A stretch of 64,000 nucleotides of DNA from Calamus simplicifolius (Eukaryota; Streptophyta; Magnoliopsida; Arecales; Arecaceae), in contig UESW01004077.1 in NCBI GenBank assembly GCA_900491605.1, positions 62,001-126,000 of the forward strand, read 5' to 3'. The translations under genes and the position numbers were made by a program. Positions within the stretch are counted from its first letter, which is position 1, and each line of letters opens with the position of its first letter. The notes under the pieces are model-generated. The model had not been told where the DNA came from. It did not search any database and worked only from the letters and a program-made list of their open reading frames with translations. This document shows, in pieces, positions 31,451-43,325 of the stretch.

Positions 31451-33163
31451 AATTTAAACTTTATGTTTAGGTACCCAAGCTTTCTTGGGTCCTTCATGGT
31501 TAGTAGCAATAAAAATTGTTCCTTTCGGAACCCATATTTTCTTTCCTTTAACATTTAATTTTTATTATTACTTATTGTTTTGCATTCAAATGATTTATGT
31601 CCTTTTTGATTACATTTAAAACAAGTATATTACTTTGGTTAGCTTTTACAAAAATATTTTTCAATGATTTTTGTTTTCTTAATGTGTTATACCCTAAACC
31701 TGCTTTGTCAAAAACTGCTTTTTGACTATCTAAAATCATATTTAGTTTAGTTGAGCTTAGAGTAAATTTCTCAACAATGTCTTTATACTTTTTAACATCT
31801 TTCTTTAGAAAATCATTTTCATTAGAGATTGATTCTTTTTCTTTAATTAGATTTTTTTTCAGATTTTAAAATCAATCTTATGTCATTCTTTTCATTAAGA
31901 AGTGTTTCCATTTTATCTTTTAAATCTTTAACTACAAGATTTAATTCATTTTTCTCTTTAATTAAATTTAAGTTTTCAGTTTTCAAAGATTTGTGTTTCT
32001 TTTTCAAAGCCTTGAAATCAATCATCAATTCATTAAAGCTTCAAACATTTCATCAAATGTAAATTCATCATCGGGGGTTTCGGTACTTACCTCTTCGTTG
32101 TCGTCCGCCATGAAGCAAATATTTGCAACTTCTTTTTGTTCTTCTTCTTCGGAAGAAGACTCTTCACTGTCAGTCCAAGTTGCCATGTAGGCCTTTTTCT
32201 TTTTCTTGTAGGCCTTCTTAAGTAAAGGACAGTCATATCTAAAATGCCCTGGCTTTTTACATTCATAACATACTAAGGGCTCTTTCTCTTTGTCCTTTTC
32301 CTTTTTCTTATCCTTTTCTTTTTCTCCTTCCATTTTTGATCAAATCTCTTTTGTGGAAGGGCCTCCTTCTTTGCATAAACTTCTTGAATTTCCTTGCAAG
32401 GAGGGCTGTCTCATCATCATCATCCTCTTCATCGCTGCTGCTTACTTCCTTTTCCGCAGCTTTGAGGGCGATGGTCTTCTTCTTTCTTGACTCATCCTCA
32501 TTGACATGTTGTTTAACTTGAAGCTCATGAGTCATAGCGAACCAAGAAGCTCTTCCAATGGTAGGATGTTCAGATCTTTGGCTTCTTGTATGGCTGTCAC
32601 CTTGGCTTCCCAAGTCCTTGGAAGTGACCTAAGAATTTTGCGAACAAGCTCAGAGTTAGTATAAACTTTTCCAAGACTTTTCAAACCATTCACAATATCA
32701 GTGAATCTAGTGAACATGCATGTGATGGTTTCATTTTGTTCCATGGTAAATAATTCATATTTATGAACCAAAATATTTATCTTTGATTCTTTTACTTGGT
32801 TTGTTCCTTCATGTGTTATTTCCAACCTATCCCAAATTTCTTTTGCGGAATTACATGTTGAGATTCGGTTGAATTCATTAGAGTCTAAGGAACAATATAA
32901 AATGTTAATGGCTTTAGCATTTAGTTGTGCCATTCTCCTATCATTATCATTCCAATCCCTTTCGGGCTTAGGAACAATAGTGCCATCAATACGTGTGTGG
33001 GTGTACTAGGTCCATTTATTATTACTCCCCACAATTCATAGTCAGAAGCTTGAATGAATATCCTCATTCTAGCTTTCCAATATGAATAGTTGGTTCCATT
33101 AAATAAAGGAGGTCTATTCGTAGAATGACCTTCAGCAAAACATGAACCACTTTGTGTTGCCAT
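31451..33163 (-). pseudogene. Sirevirus #2 gag
   Basis: The capsid-nucleocapsid protein. It starts at 33163 (MATQSGSCFAEG), with RPPLFNGTNYSYWKARM, the typical copia gag start, near 33080-33115. The central gag domain (ETITCMFTRFTDIVNGL) lies near 32700. The first zinc knuckle CYECKKPGHFRYDC is at about 32230-32271. The coiled coil covers 31750-32030 and a second knuckle CFKCNQKGHKSFEC lies near 31590-31630. At least four frameshifts occur (near 32925, 32600, 32320 and 32027). The stop lies just before the pol ATG. Confidence 0.85.
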
Positions 33164-33208
33164 AAGGATCTTTAGCCCTTGATCGTGAGATCAAATTCTA
33201 AATGAGCA

Positions 33209-33225
33209 CTTGCTCTGATACCAAT
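33209..33225 (-). promoter_or_regulatory. Sirevirus #2 primer-binding site
   Basis: On the minus strand ATTGGTATCAGAGCAAG immediately follows the 5' LTR end. TGGTATCAGAGC is complementary to the 3' end of initiator tRNA-Met, the usual primer for plant copia elements. Confidence 0.9.
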
Positions 33226-34863
33226 TGTTGGCCCAGATGGCAACCCAAGAGGGGGGGGGTGAATTGGGTTCTTAAAAATTTAAGACTTTTTGAAATGTTT
33301 TAAACAAATTAACTCAAGATGTGCAAGTGAGAGAAATTAACTAAAAGCAATGCACAAACAGAAATATAAGAGAGATAGAGAGAGACAAATGAGCACGGCA
33401 AACACAAGATTTTATAGTGGTTCGGTGCAATCCAACACCTACGTCCACTCCCAAGATTCACTTGGGTCCACACTATAATCTCCTAGATTACAGCCGAGTT
33501 GTTTTACAAGCTCACAACTCAAACTTGTTGTTTTCCCGGGATCACAACGAACCCAGCCGGTTTTCACGGGCTCACCAGCACAAAACCCTAACACAAGCTA
33601 TACCAAGCTTGTACCGAGGTAAGACTACCTCCACTAGTTCAATCCCCCAGATTGAACTAGACACAAAATAAAAATGTGTTTTTTAGTTACAAGCTCCTTA
33701 ATGAGCAGATAACAAAATAAGAATAGGTTTAGAAAGCCTGATTTGCAGTTGGTTGGCTTTGAGCTTTTCTTCTTTTCTTTAACTCCTTTGAAGTGTGAAT
33801 CGGCCTCAGCTCGGATTCTTCAGGAAGAGTGTTGGAGTTGATTTGAGCTTTTCCTCTTTTCTTTGAGTGTGAAATCTCTTGAATGCTCTTGGATTTTCTT
33901 CTGAAGCTTCCTTGGATTGTGAGCTTGAGCACAGATGAGCTTCCTTTGATTTCACACTCTTTCTTTCACTCTATTTTGAATCACGGATTTTTTCAAATAA
34001 GCTCTGTTTTTCCTTTTTCTTTCTTTTTCTTTGAAATTATCTCTCTCTATTGTCTCTTTGATTTGAAAACCTTCTCTATTTATAGATTCTGCAAAATATA
34101 GCCGTTAGAGACAAAGAAAAATAGCCGTTAATCAAAAATCTTACCGTTGGAGCTGAGTTGGCATCCGTAAAAATTTCGCCCAGATTTGCTTGGAGTCGAC
34201 TCATGCTTTTCCGAGTCGGCTCGAGCGTCTTACCAAAAATAGAAATGTTTAGAAAGGGGGTCGACTCACCAAAATAAAGTGTCGACTCCTGAAAGTCGGG
34301 GGTCGACTCATGAAAGGTTGGGGTCGACTCGCGAAGTGCTCAGAAAAACACTCTTCTGGTGTCTGAGCGAGTCGACTCGCACAGTCATGGAGTCGGCTCG
34401 ACAAATCGGGGGTCGACTCGGAAATTACGTGGGTCGACTCGAGACAGATAGACATTTCTGTACTCTGAGTGGAGTCGACTCTGAAACTCAAGAGTCGGCT
34501 CCGGAACGTATCAAAAATCAGAAACTTTTCTGATTGACATTAAAATCGTTCCAGATTCATTTTAATTCATTTTTTGACTTGAATCAATAAAATTGACATT
34601 AAGAATTAATTCAAGAAGTATTCCAAAAACTCATTGATTAAAACATGAATTATAAAATTTCTTTTTGAAAGTTTAAACATTGAGCTTAAAGTTACTTTCA
34701 AATTGATTAAAGTCAAACTTTAACATTCTCATTGATTGTTCAAAATAAATTTATTGCTCATTTAAATAAACTCATTACATCTTTTAATGTACTCAATGGC
34801 TTTTAGTAATCATCAAAATCAAAAGGATTGGGGTATATAATTTTTCAATAATCTTCCAATACA
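33226..34863 (-). repeat. Sirevirus #2 5' LTR
   Basis: 1638 bp, in minus orientation starting TGTATTGGAAG (a two-base insertion relative to the 3' LTR) and ending GGGCCAACA. The GTCGAC motif cluster (about 34190-34500) and the TATA box at 34077-34084 are present. Confidence 0.9.
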
Positions 34864-35436
34864 AGTTTGGGCCTAGTCCGACACAGTAGCTGACCGGATT
34901 CGATTGACCCAAAGTGTCAAAACGAAGTCGGGTCAATTCCGTACACTCGGCCCAAACATGGAATTTCAAGCCCGTTTGTTCTGCAACCTCTTGGAATTTT
35001 GTGGACTACCTAGCGTGGGCTTCCCTGAAGTGGCCTGCTGACTCTGGGTTGTTGGTACAGGAACATCCAAGGACTGGTTCGACTGACCCGAACTCTGGTC
35101 TGAACTGATGTCCTCATCACTCTCCCCTTCCTCTGAAAAGCTTGACCTCAAGCTCGAATTCTCTCCTGCATAAGGGGTCAGATGCCGAATGTTGAACGCA
35201 TCATCGCCTGCATGGTTTGCATCATCTATTGCATCACTTGGTGCTGGTCTCGCATGGCGTCTTGCATAGCATCTCTCACGGCGTCTCTCAGGGATTGATC
35301 GTTGTTCTTCTGCTCCATTGGATCAAATTTCGGTTAGGGTTGATATTTGGGTTTGGAAGGAATGGATCAAGGCGGTAATGGAAGGAATGGATCAAGGCGG
35401 TAATGGAAGGAATGGATCAAGGCTCTGATACCAAGT
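34864..35436 (-). pseudogene. CRM-like internal region, deleted copy
   Basis: It starts at the primer-binding site (35421-35436) and the gag ATG at 35318 (MEQKNNDQSLRDAVRDAM). At about 35205 it jumps to integrase C-terminal sequence (FNIRHLTPYAGE, then LRSSFSEEGESDEDIS). About 4.6 kb is missing relative to the neighbour; the break has only a few bases of microhomology (CATC). A 25-bp unit near 35365-35425 is present three times here and twice in the neighbour. Confidence 0.8.
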
Positions 35437-35885
35437 TGATGCAGGGCGATATTCAAAACGCCTGCAACTCAAGAACGATCTAATCTGCGAGAAAAGAATT
35501 CGTCCAGGTTTGGTTCGAATCTTGACAAGAAAAGGGGAAAATTTCGAATTTGATCACTCACAATCCAAAATTTTAAAAGGAAGAGCAATTGAATTTTCAA
35601 TTCAATTGTTTTGAATTAGAAAAAGAAAACATTCATCTCCATTCATAAAAAAAAGAAAATCTAAAATAGCGTCTTTCTTCTCTGCCTTTGACGGCCGCCC
35701 AAAACCAACCTAAATAAAAGAGATAAAACCCTAACAACATAAGTTTTGTTAAAAATTACAACTATGCCATTAAAAATGAAAACAGGCCCAAAACTCCTAT
35801 CAGACGAGCCCGGATGGCCAAAATCCACAGCAGCTCATCGCCAACGGCGATGACTTTGAATCAGCAGTCCGTTTCCATGTGACCA
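35437..35885 (-). repeat. CRM-like LTR (left)
   Basis: 449 bp, in minus orientation TGGTCACATGGAAAC to CCCTGCATCA. It is followed by AC and the Met-type primer-binding site. It is nearly the same as the LTR at 40606-41052 and serves as 3' LTR of the longer copy and 5' LTR of the deleted copy. Confidence 0.85.
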
Positions 35886-36031
35886 GCCAAGTTTGGGCCC
35901 AGTCTGACACAGTAGCTGACCGGATTCGATTGACCCAAAGTGTCAAAACGAAGTCGGGTCAATTCCGTACACTCGGCCCAAACATGGAATTTCAAGCCCA
36001 TTTGTTCTGCAACCTCTTGGACCTTCGTAGA

Positions 36032-37217
36032 CTACCTGGTGGGCTTCCCTGACGTGGCCTGCTGACTCTGGGTTGCTGGTACAGGAACATCCAAGGACTG
36101 GTTCGACTGACCCGAACTCTGGTCTGAACTGATGTCCTCATCACTCTCCCCTTCCTCTGAAAAGCTTGACCTCAAGCTCGAATTCTCTCCTGCATAAGGG
36201 GTCAGATGCCGAATGTTGAACACATCCGAAATGAAGACATCATCTGGTAACTCAACCCGATAGGCATTGTCACCAAATTTCTCCAATACCTGGCATGGAC
36301 CTATCTTCTTCGGCTTGAGCTTCGTTAAAGCTCCCTGTGGATACCGCTCCCTCGGTAAGTAAACCCATACCAAATCGCCCACTTCAAAGGACTGTTGCCG
36401 ACGCTGCTGATCAGCTTTCGCCTTGTATTTGGCGTAAGTCTGCTCCAATTTGGCTCTAACAGTCGCATGTATCTCCTGCAAGTCAGACACTCTATCTTCG
36501 ACCTTCTGACTCACCTTCTCTGGCGACTCAACTGGCAGAACATCCAAAGGACCTCTTGGCAAGAACCCAAACAGTATCTGAAACGGAGCAAACCCTGTAG
36601 AACGGTTCACTGAAGAGTTGAACTCAAACTCAATCTTCGGCAAACACAAATCCCAGCTCCTGAATTCATGCACATTTGCCCGCAACAGATTACCCAAGCT
36701 ACGGTTGACAACTTCAGTCTGTCCATCCGTCTGAGGATGATAAGGACTGCTGAATTTCAACTTTGTGCCCAACTTCTTCCACAGCTCTCGCCAGAAGTGT
36801 CCCATAAACTTGCTGTCCCTGTCTGACACTATGGATGCCGGTATACCAAAATGCCGAACCACTGAAGCAAAATATAAGTCAGCAACCTTTGACGCATCAA
36901 AAGTGGTTTTGCATGGCAAGAAACACGCCACCTTACTGAACCGATCCACAATCACCATAATCGAATCCAGTCCCCTTGCTGTCCGCGGCAATCCTACAAC
37001 AAAGTCCATAGAAACATCTCGCCATGGTGCCTCTGGGATAGGTAAAGGCGTGTACATACCTTGGTTCGTGTCTGTCCCCTTCGACTCTTGACACAACCTG
37101 CACCTCTTCACAAAAGCCTTGACATCTCGGTCAAGACCAGGCCAATAAAACACTGCCGAATCAACCAGGCTGTTTTATCCCTTCCGAAGTGACCCTGGTT
37201 ATGCAGTTCCTGGATGA
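36032..37217 (-). pseudogene. CRM-like integrase
   Basis: An open frame of 373 codons (36032-37153) after a frameshift near 37160. The HHCC finger is split by the shift: HFGRDKT lies upstream in another frame, then RCRLCQ. The core has DFVVGLPRT, DRDSKFMGHFW and the glutamate in QTDGQTEVVNR. The C-terminus has VGDLVWVYLPRER (GPY/F-type module) and FNIRHLTPYAGE, ending in a Ser/Glu-rich tail. I see no canonical chromodomain; CRM-clade integrases carry a divergent tail instead. Confidence 0.85.
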
Positions 37218-37601
37218 TCAACACACGAAGAGACGTATCAGGAACACATAAGCAGTTACCTCGAAACAAATATCCATCATGGAGAACGAAATCAGTTCGC
37301 TCCCCGCCTCAATTTTGGCCAAAATCCCCTTGAAGTGCTCATCCACACGAATGTCCTCCCTTACACTCTCAAAGCCGAGAGTGTACACATGCATAGCGCC
37401 AATCAACAAGCTCCGCCTACTCAAAGCATCAGCCACTCTATTCAACGTACCAGACTTGTGCTTGATGCTGAAAGTGTATTCCTGCAAGGCACTCACCCAC
37501 TTCGCATGCCTTGAACTCAGTTTATGCTGACCCTGTAAAACTTCAGCGCCTGATGGTCTGAATACAGTACAAACTCCCGCTGAATCAAGTAGTGGCGCCA
37601 A
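37218..37601 (-). pseudogene. CRM-like RNase H C-terminal part
   Basis: Continues the RNase H from the RT frame after a frameshift at about 37520-37600. KLSSRHAKWVSALQEYTFSI and SGTLNRVADALSRR are the typical end of gypsy RNase H. The integrase N-terminal segment follows. Confidence 0.85.
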
Positions 37602-38647
37602 TGCTGCAAGGATCTCACAATGGCGTACAATTCCAGATCATAAACCGAGTAAGCCAGTTTAGCTCCTCCCAGCTTCTCACTGAAGTATGCGACTGGTCTT
37701 CCTTCCTGGTTAAGCACTGCCCCAATTCCAGTCTTCGAAGCATCACAATCCACCTCAAAAACTCTATCAAAATCAGGAAGAACCAATAAAGGAGCTTCGG
37801 TCAATCTGACTTTCAGCCCATCAAATGCCTCCTGTGCGGCATCATTCCACCCGAATCTGGCTCCCTTCAACAATTCCGTTAAAGGTGCAGCCAGCTCACT
37901 ATACCCCTTGACAAACCTGCGATAAAACCCTGCAAGACCCAAAAAGGATCTCAATTCTGTCAAGGTTGAAGGTACTGGCCATTCCACAATTGCATGCACC
38001 TTATTCCTATCTGGGAGAATCCCCTCTCCAGTCACAACGTACCCCAGAAAAATTAGTCTCCCAACCATCCAAATGCACTTCTCTGGGTTAGCAACTAACT
38101 GGTTCTCACGTAACACTGACAAAACCTGTGCCACATGGCCCACATGCTCTTCGGCTGTCCTGCTGTATATCAAAATATCATCAAAGTAGACAACCACAAA
38201 TGAGCTAAGAAATGGACGTAAAACCTGGTTCATTACGCGCATGAACGTGCTCGGCGCGTTTGACAACCCGAATGGCATTACCAACCATTCATACAGCCCT
38301 TCCTTAGTCTTGAAGGCTGTCTTCCATTCGTCTCCAGGCTTCATCCTTATCTGATGGTACCCACTCTTCAAATCAATCTTCGTGAAGACCTTAGCACCAC
38401 TCAACTGATCAAGCATGTCGTCCAACCTCGGTATCGGGAACCTGTACTTCACAGTAATTTTGTTAACCGCGCGGCTGTCGACACACATGCGCCACGTACC
38501 ATCCTTCTTCGGTACCAAAAGGGCTGGCACCGCGCACGGGCTAATGCTCTCCCGTACGAACCCCTTGTCCAAAAGTTCTTGGACCTGCCTCCTCAATTCC
38601 TCATGCTGTTGCGGTGTCATCCGATAATGAGCCTTATTCGGCAACAC
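37517..38647 (-). pseudogene. CRM-like reverse transcriptase and RNase H
   Basis: A 376-codon open block. RT motifs in order are LVPKKDGTWRMCVDSRAVN, FPIPRLDDMLDQL, KIDLKSGYHQIRM, WLVMPFGLSNAPSTFMR and VVVYFDDILIYSR with the intact catalytic FDD. RNase H begins at FDRVFEVDCDASKTGIGAVL, with the catalytic Asp, and LYSDHQALKF ends the frame. It is intact through the catalytic sites but frame-shifted relative to its neighbours on both sides. Confidence 0.9.
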
Positions 38648-39615
38648 TGAGCCCGGAATAAGGTCAATGCCGTGCTGAATATCTCGGAGAGGTGGTAATC
38701 CGCCGGTAGCTCCTTTGATACAACATCTCGGAATTCCTCCAAGATAGACACCAACTCCTCAGGAATCATATTTGGCCTTTGCTCCTCTTCCACGCCGAAG
38801 TCTCCTGACTTGCTCACCAAAGCAAAACAAACATCCTCTCCATCCAAACTCGCATCGAATTCTGTGCTTGGTAAACAAATTACTGTATTCTGTCCACTCA
38901 CTTCCTGAAGCGGCTTCAAAATAACTTTCCTCCCATCTGGACGCAGCATATAACTGTGGGTGTACCCGTTGTACACTGCCCTGTTATCAAACTGCCACGG
39001 ACGCCCCAGTATGATGTGAGTAGCATCCATTGGAACAACATCCGCCTCAATAGTTGTCTCGAAATGAGGACCAAAACACAGTGACAACTTACACCTTCGG
39101 CTGACCTGAATGTCTGCATTTCGGTTCACCCAACCGAGCTTATATGGATGTGGGTGAGGGTCTGTCTGCAACCCCAGCTTCTTCACAGCCTCCTCTGCTA
39201 TCACATTCTCCCAACTGCCGGAGTCTATGATAACACGACATGTTTTGCCAGCCACAAAACATTTCGTTGTGAAGATGTCATGCCGACGCCAATCTTCATC
39301 TGATCTCGGCGCCAGACACATTCTTCGTATCACCAAGCTCTCCCCTTGAATATGGTCCGGATCAATAACACACAGCTCATCATTAAATTCCTCATCCTCA
39401 GGGAACTCTCCTCCATTTTCGTCCTCCATATAATCCTCCATATACAACTGAGCTCGCGCCTTGGGGCATTCATTGGCATAGTGCCCCAAATTCTGACACC
39501 GATGGCACCGAATGTTAGCCCTGTTGCTGCCCACTCTCGCCTGAGAACCTGAGGTTCCATTCGACCCTGTTGGTCTTGGAGGTACTGATGCCTGCGGCCT
39601 CGCTACTGGAGGCAT
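38617..39615 (-). pseudogene. CRM-like nucleocapsid knuckle and protease
   Basis: The zinc knuckle CHRCQNLGHYANEC (C-x2-C-x4-H-x4-C) at about 39465-39510 is followed by an acidic spacer. The aspartic protease has VIIDSGSWENVIAEEAV (about 39180-39235; DSG triplet) and HIILGRPWQFD (about 38990-39025). The frame overlaps the RT block by about 30 bp in a different frame, marking a frameshift rather than a gene boundary. Confidence 0.85.
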
Positions 39616-40512
39616 AAATTTGCCCCTGAATTCTGCCCTGAACTCTGGCCCGTAGTAAAACCCCCTCTGCTCTGAAACCCCCTGTTTCTCATCAAGCTCT
39701 TTTCCACTGCCTGAGCCCTCATATGCGCATCTCCTACGCTATCAATTCGATGCACAGCCAGTGCATCTTGGATTGGCAGCCGCAAGCCATGAAGATACAT
39801 GGCTATCAATCTCGGTTCAGCCTCAATCAACCGATTTCGTGCAACCAATCGATAAAATTCAGTTGTGTACTCCTCGACGCTCCGACTACCTTGCGTCAAA
39901 CCATGCAACTTCGAATACAAAATCTGCTCATGGTTCGGAGGCAAAAACTCCCTGTTCATCTCCTGCTTTAGCGCTGCCCATGACGCTAATGGAGGTCTCC
40001 CATCCATATATCTACGATAGTGCTGCGCATGCCACCAAGCAGCAGCCCTATCTCTGAATCGAATTGTGACAAGCGGTACCTGCTTGTCTAAGGGCACCTC
40101 CTTCAGACGAAAAAACATCATCGACCTGAAGGGTCCAATCAACATACTCGTCTGGGTTAATTCCTCCTTTAAACTCTGGAATTTCGACCCTGAAGCCTGC
40201 TTCCCACCGATTCTGATTTTCGAAATAGGGAGGTTGATCGACATACCTTGGAAGTCCAACATCAGGCCTCTGTTGCCCTCTTCGAATTGGTGGTGCCTCC
40301 AGATTTTCGAAACCCCTCTCCCTACCTCCATCAATTTCATCACGCTCCTCCACTCGAAGGGGTTGGGCACGATTCTGCACCTCCAGCCGCGCCATCATCG
40401 CCTGCATGGTTTGCATCATCTGTTGCATCACCTGGTGCTGGTCTCGCATGGCGTCTTGCATAGCATCTCTCACGGCGTCTCTCAGGGATTGATCGTTGTT
40501 CTTCTGCTCCAT
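39603..40512 (-). pseudogene. CRM-like gag
   Basis: The ATG at 40512 (MEQKNNDQSLRDAV) is followed by a Met/Gln-rich coil. EIPEFKGGINPDEYVDWTLQVD lies near 40135-40195, and the retrotransposon gag domain has RFRDRAAAWWHAQ and GSRSVEEYTTEFYRL (about 39850-40070). A one-base frameshift in the overlap 40048-40370 splits the frame. The N-terminal part is duplicated in the deleted copy at 35318. Confidence 0.85.
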
Positions 40513-40589
40513 TGGATCAAATTTCGGTTAGGGTTGATATTTGGGTTTGGAAGGAATGGATCAAGGCGGTAATGGAAGGAATGGATCAA

Positions 40590-40605
40590 GGCTCTGATAC
40601 CAAGT
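40590..40605 (-). promoter_or_regulatory. CRM-like primer-binding site
   Basis: On the minus strand ACTTGGTATCAGAGC follows the LTR end. TGGTATCAGAGC fits initiator tRNA-Met. Confidence 0.85.
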
Positions 40606-41052
40606 TGATGCAGGGCGATATTCAAAACGCCTGCAACTCAAGAACGATCTAATCTGCGAGAAAAGAATTCGTCCAGGTTTGGTTCGAATCTTGACAAGAA
40701 AAGGGAAAAATTTTGAATTTGATCACTCACAATCCGAAATTTAAAGGAAGAGCAATTGAATTTTCAATTCAATTGTTTTGAATCAGAAAAAGAAAACATT
40801 CATCTCCATTCATAAAAAAAAGGAAATCTAAAATAGCGTCTTTCTTCTCTGCCTTTGACGGCCGCCCAAAACCAACCTAAATAAAAGAGATAAAACCCTA
40901 ACATCATAAGTTTTATTAAAAATTACAACTATGCCATTAAAAACGAAAACAGGCCCAAAACTCCTATCAAACGAGCCCGGATGGCCAAAATCCACAGCAG
41001 CTCATCGCCAGCGGCGATGACTTTGAATCAGTAGTTCATTTCGATGTGACCA
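40606..41052 (-). repeat. CRM-like LTR (right)
   Basis: 447 bp, with TG...CA ends in minus orientation (TGGTCACATCGAAATG to CCTGCATCA). Only a few substitutions and one-base indels distinguish it from the left LTR. Confidence 0.85.
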
Positions 41053-41311
41053 GCCAAGTTTGGGCCCAGTCCGATACAGTAGCTGACCGGATTCGATTGA
41101 CCCAAAGTGTCAAAACGAAGTCGGGTCAATTCCGTACACTCGGCCCAAACATGGAATTTTAAGCCCGTTTGTTCTGCAACCTCTTGGACCTTCGTAGACT
41201 ACCTGGCGTGGGCTTCCCTGAAGTGGCCTGCTGACTCTGGGTTGCTGATACAGGAACATCCAAGGACTGGTTCGACTGACCCGAACTCTGGTCTGAACTG
41301 ATGTCCTCATC
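41053..41311 (-). pseudogene. CRM-like integrase C-terminus of an upstream unit
   Basis: The stretch matches the pol 3' end and 3' untranslated region of the main copy (34864-35160 and 35886-36150). It stops abruptly at 41311, where the 2.1-kb unknown repeat copy 2 begins. It shows that another unit of the array once extended to the right. Confidence 0.85.
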
Positions 41312-43289
41312 ACTAACCAACCATTCTAGCATACATATGAGAGCAGTAATGAATCAGAGCGATCCATCTGATTCATTGATCCATCTGATTCATGAGATGG
41401 ACAGCTATAATTTAATTAATAGTATAAATATACTTTTGGTTATCACACTTTCACTCAAAATTTATTTTGATCCTTAAACTTTTAATCACTATAGTTTAGT
41501 CTCTTATATTTTAAGAATGTCCCACTCTCGGCATTTTATTACATGGGATTAGTCAAATATAATAAACTAATCGCCATATTTTGTAATTATGAATCATATG
41601 AGATAATCTTCCATTCTTGAGAATCTGATTATGAAGTATAAAAATATCATGAATACAAAAATTCTTGATAATATCATATTATCACTACCCAAATGCCACT
41701 CAAGGATATGATAGATTAAAATTTAAACCCCTTGAGATTAGTGATAATCTATAACATAAAATAATATCATTATTAACATCAAAACTTTGCTTTCTTCTAT
41801 CTTCTTGCATAACTCAATCATATAGTTCCAACCGTACAAAATTGTTTTCTAAAAGACGAAAACATGCTTGCATGCTAAATCAAAATTTAAAAATTCATAA
41901 ATTGTGTTTTGCTAAAGCTTTTGATCTTCATATTAGTTCAAAAAGCTCTACCAATCAAGAGTTTAAAAGATAACTTATGTAATATAGATAAACATAAGCC
42001 CTCTATTGTTATATATCTAACCTATACCAATTTCAAATATAATTTTATACAAGTTATATCAAGGTGTATTGGGCTACATATGTTTGATTTGGTTGAATAT
42101 AGAGGGATCAACAATATGAACTAATTACCTAAATGAAATTAATTACCATATAATAGTTTGAGAAAGCATATGTATTTATTTATGTATAATGGTTGTAATT
42201 TTTTTTCTAGCTCTCTATGATCTTTGGGATGCTCAAATCACATAAAACCATGTTCTTAGATTTTTTTATTCTCTCCAACTAATTTTATTTATTAAATTAA
42301 TGCAATTTAGTAATAGACTACGTAAGTTGAATGGTTTTGTGCTATTTAAATATAACTAACATTGATTGTTTTAAATTTTATGGATATATAATGAAGTAAT
42401 TTTTGCAGTATTATTCTTTTCCTTTTCAATAATATTCCAACTTATGTGTAGTAAAGACTCTTCTACTACTATTTAAATTTATTTTTTAATTAGTTTTGAA
42501 TAAATTATTTGAAGAAACGTATCAATTCATGGTCTCATTTTGTACAAGATCTGTCATTTTTTCCTTATTTAGCATGTATCATTGAGTTTTTCAATTTTGA
42601 ACATGTTATTATGATAATTTAGATTAGCTTAAGCACCTTAAATAGGGAATAACCAATGTTTTCTAAATATATTTAAAATAACTTTGAAATTCGAAATTGA
42701 TGATAGGAAACTAGAATTGCATGATAAAACTAGATTTTATATTTAGTACAAATCATAACTTTTAAGCTCGTGTTAGAGAAAAAAAAAAAAGTTCTCATAT
42801 TGTATCTATTTATAATATTATATTTAAAAGAAAATAAGCTGAAGTAAAATATACTTATTGCTTCTATTTCTTTTGTGGCAACACTAACAATCTATATATG
42901 AAATAGAAAAATATTTATTCTTAGTATTAGTAGATACAATAATAGTTCTAAAAATATGCTATTAAGGTAGATTTTTAAAAAAATATTGTTACTGAACTAT
43001 AAAAAAAAAACTAGTTATTGTAATGCACATATTTGGTTGAAAAACTAATTATTATAGTAAACATAATTCATTAGAAAATATTCCCTGATAGACTATCAAA
43101 ATTTAGTTGAAAAACTACAAAGTCCCATCTTGTAAACAAAAAGAGCAGAATATTTGTTATAATAAAATTCTATTTATTTATATTCAAAAAATAATATTTT
43201 ATATTATTTTAAATATCAAAATATTAATATATTAATATATGTTAGGCACTATTGTTTTAATAATAAAATTTAAAAGTATCATACATATA

Positions 43290-43325
<36 letters not shown>

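Larger units (their letters stand above)
24489..34863 (-). mobile_element. Sirevirus-type Ty1/copia element #2, two LTRs
   Basis: A full-length minus-strand element of about 10.4 kb. From right to left it has the 5' LTR (33226-34863), primer-binding site, gag, protease, integrase, RT-RNase H, envelope-like ORF, polypurine tracts and 3' LTR (24489-26138). The LTRs differ by substitutions and several indels, including about 40 bp near 24850. The flanking pentamers AATAG (left) and AGTTT (right) do not match, and the flanks belong to different elements (CACTA and CRM-like gypsy), so at least one end was rearranged. Confidence 0.9.
34864..41311 (-). mobile_element. CRM-like Ty3/gypsy chromovirus array sharing LTRs
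   Basis: In minus-strand order it reads: pol 3' end (41311-41053), LTR (41052-40606), nearly complete internal region (40605-35886), LTR (35885-35437), then a second internal region (35436-34864) with a large deletion joining the gag start to the integrase C-terminus. Three internal segments are linked by two LTRs, which indicates LTR-LTR unequal exchange or insertion of a multimer. The RT sequence (MTPQQHEELRRQVQELLDKG, then SPCAVPALLVPKKDG) resembles the CRM clade. No clear chromodomain is seen. Confidence 0.8.
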
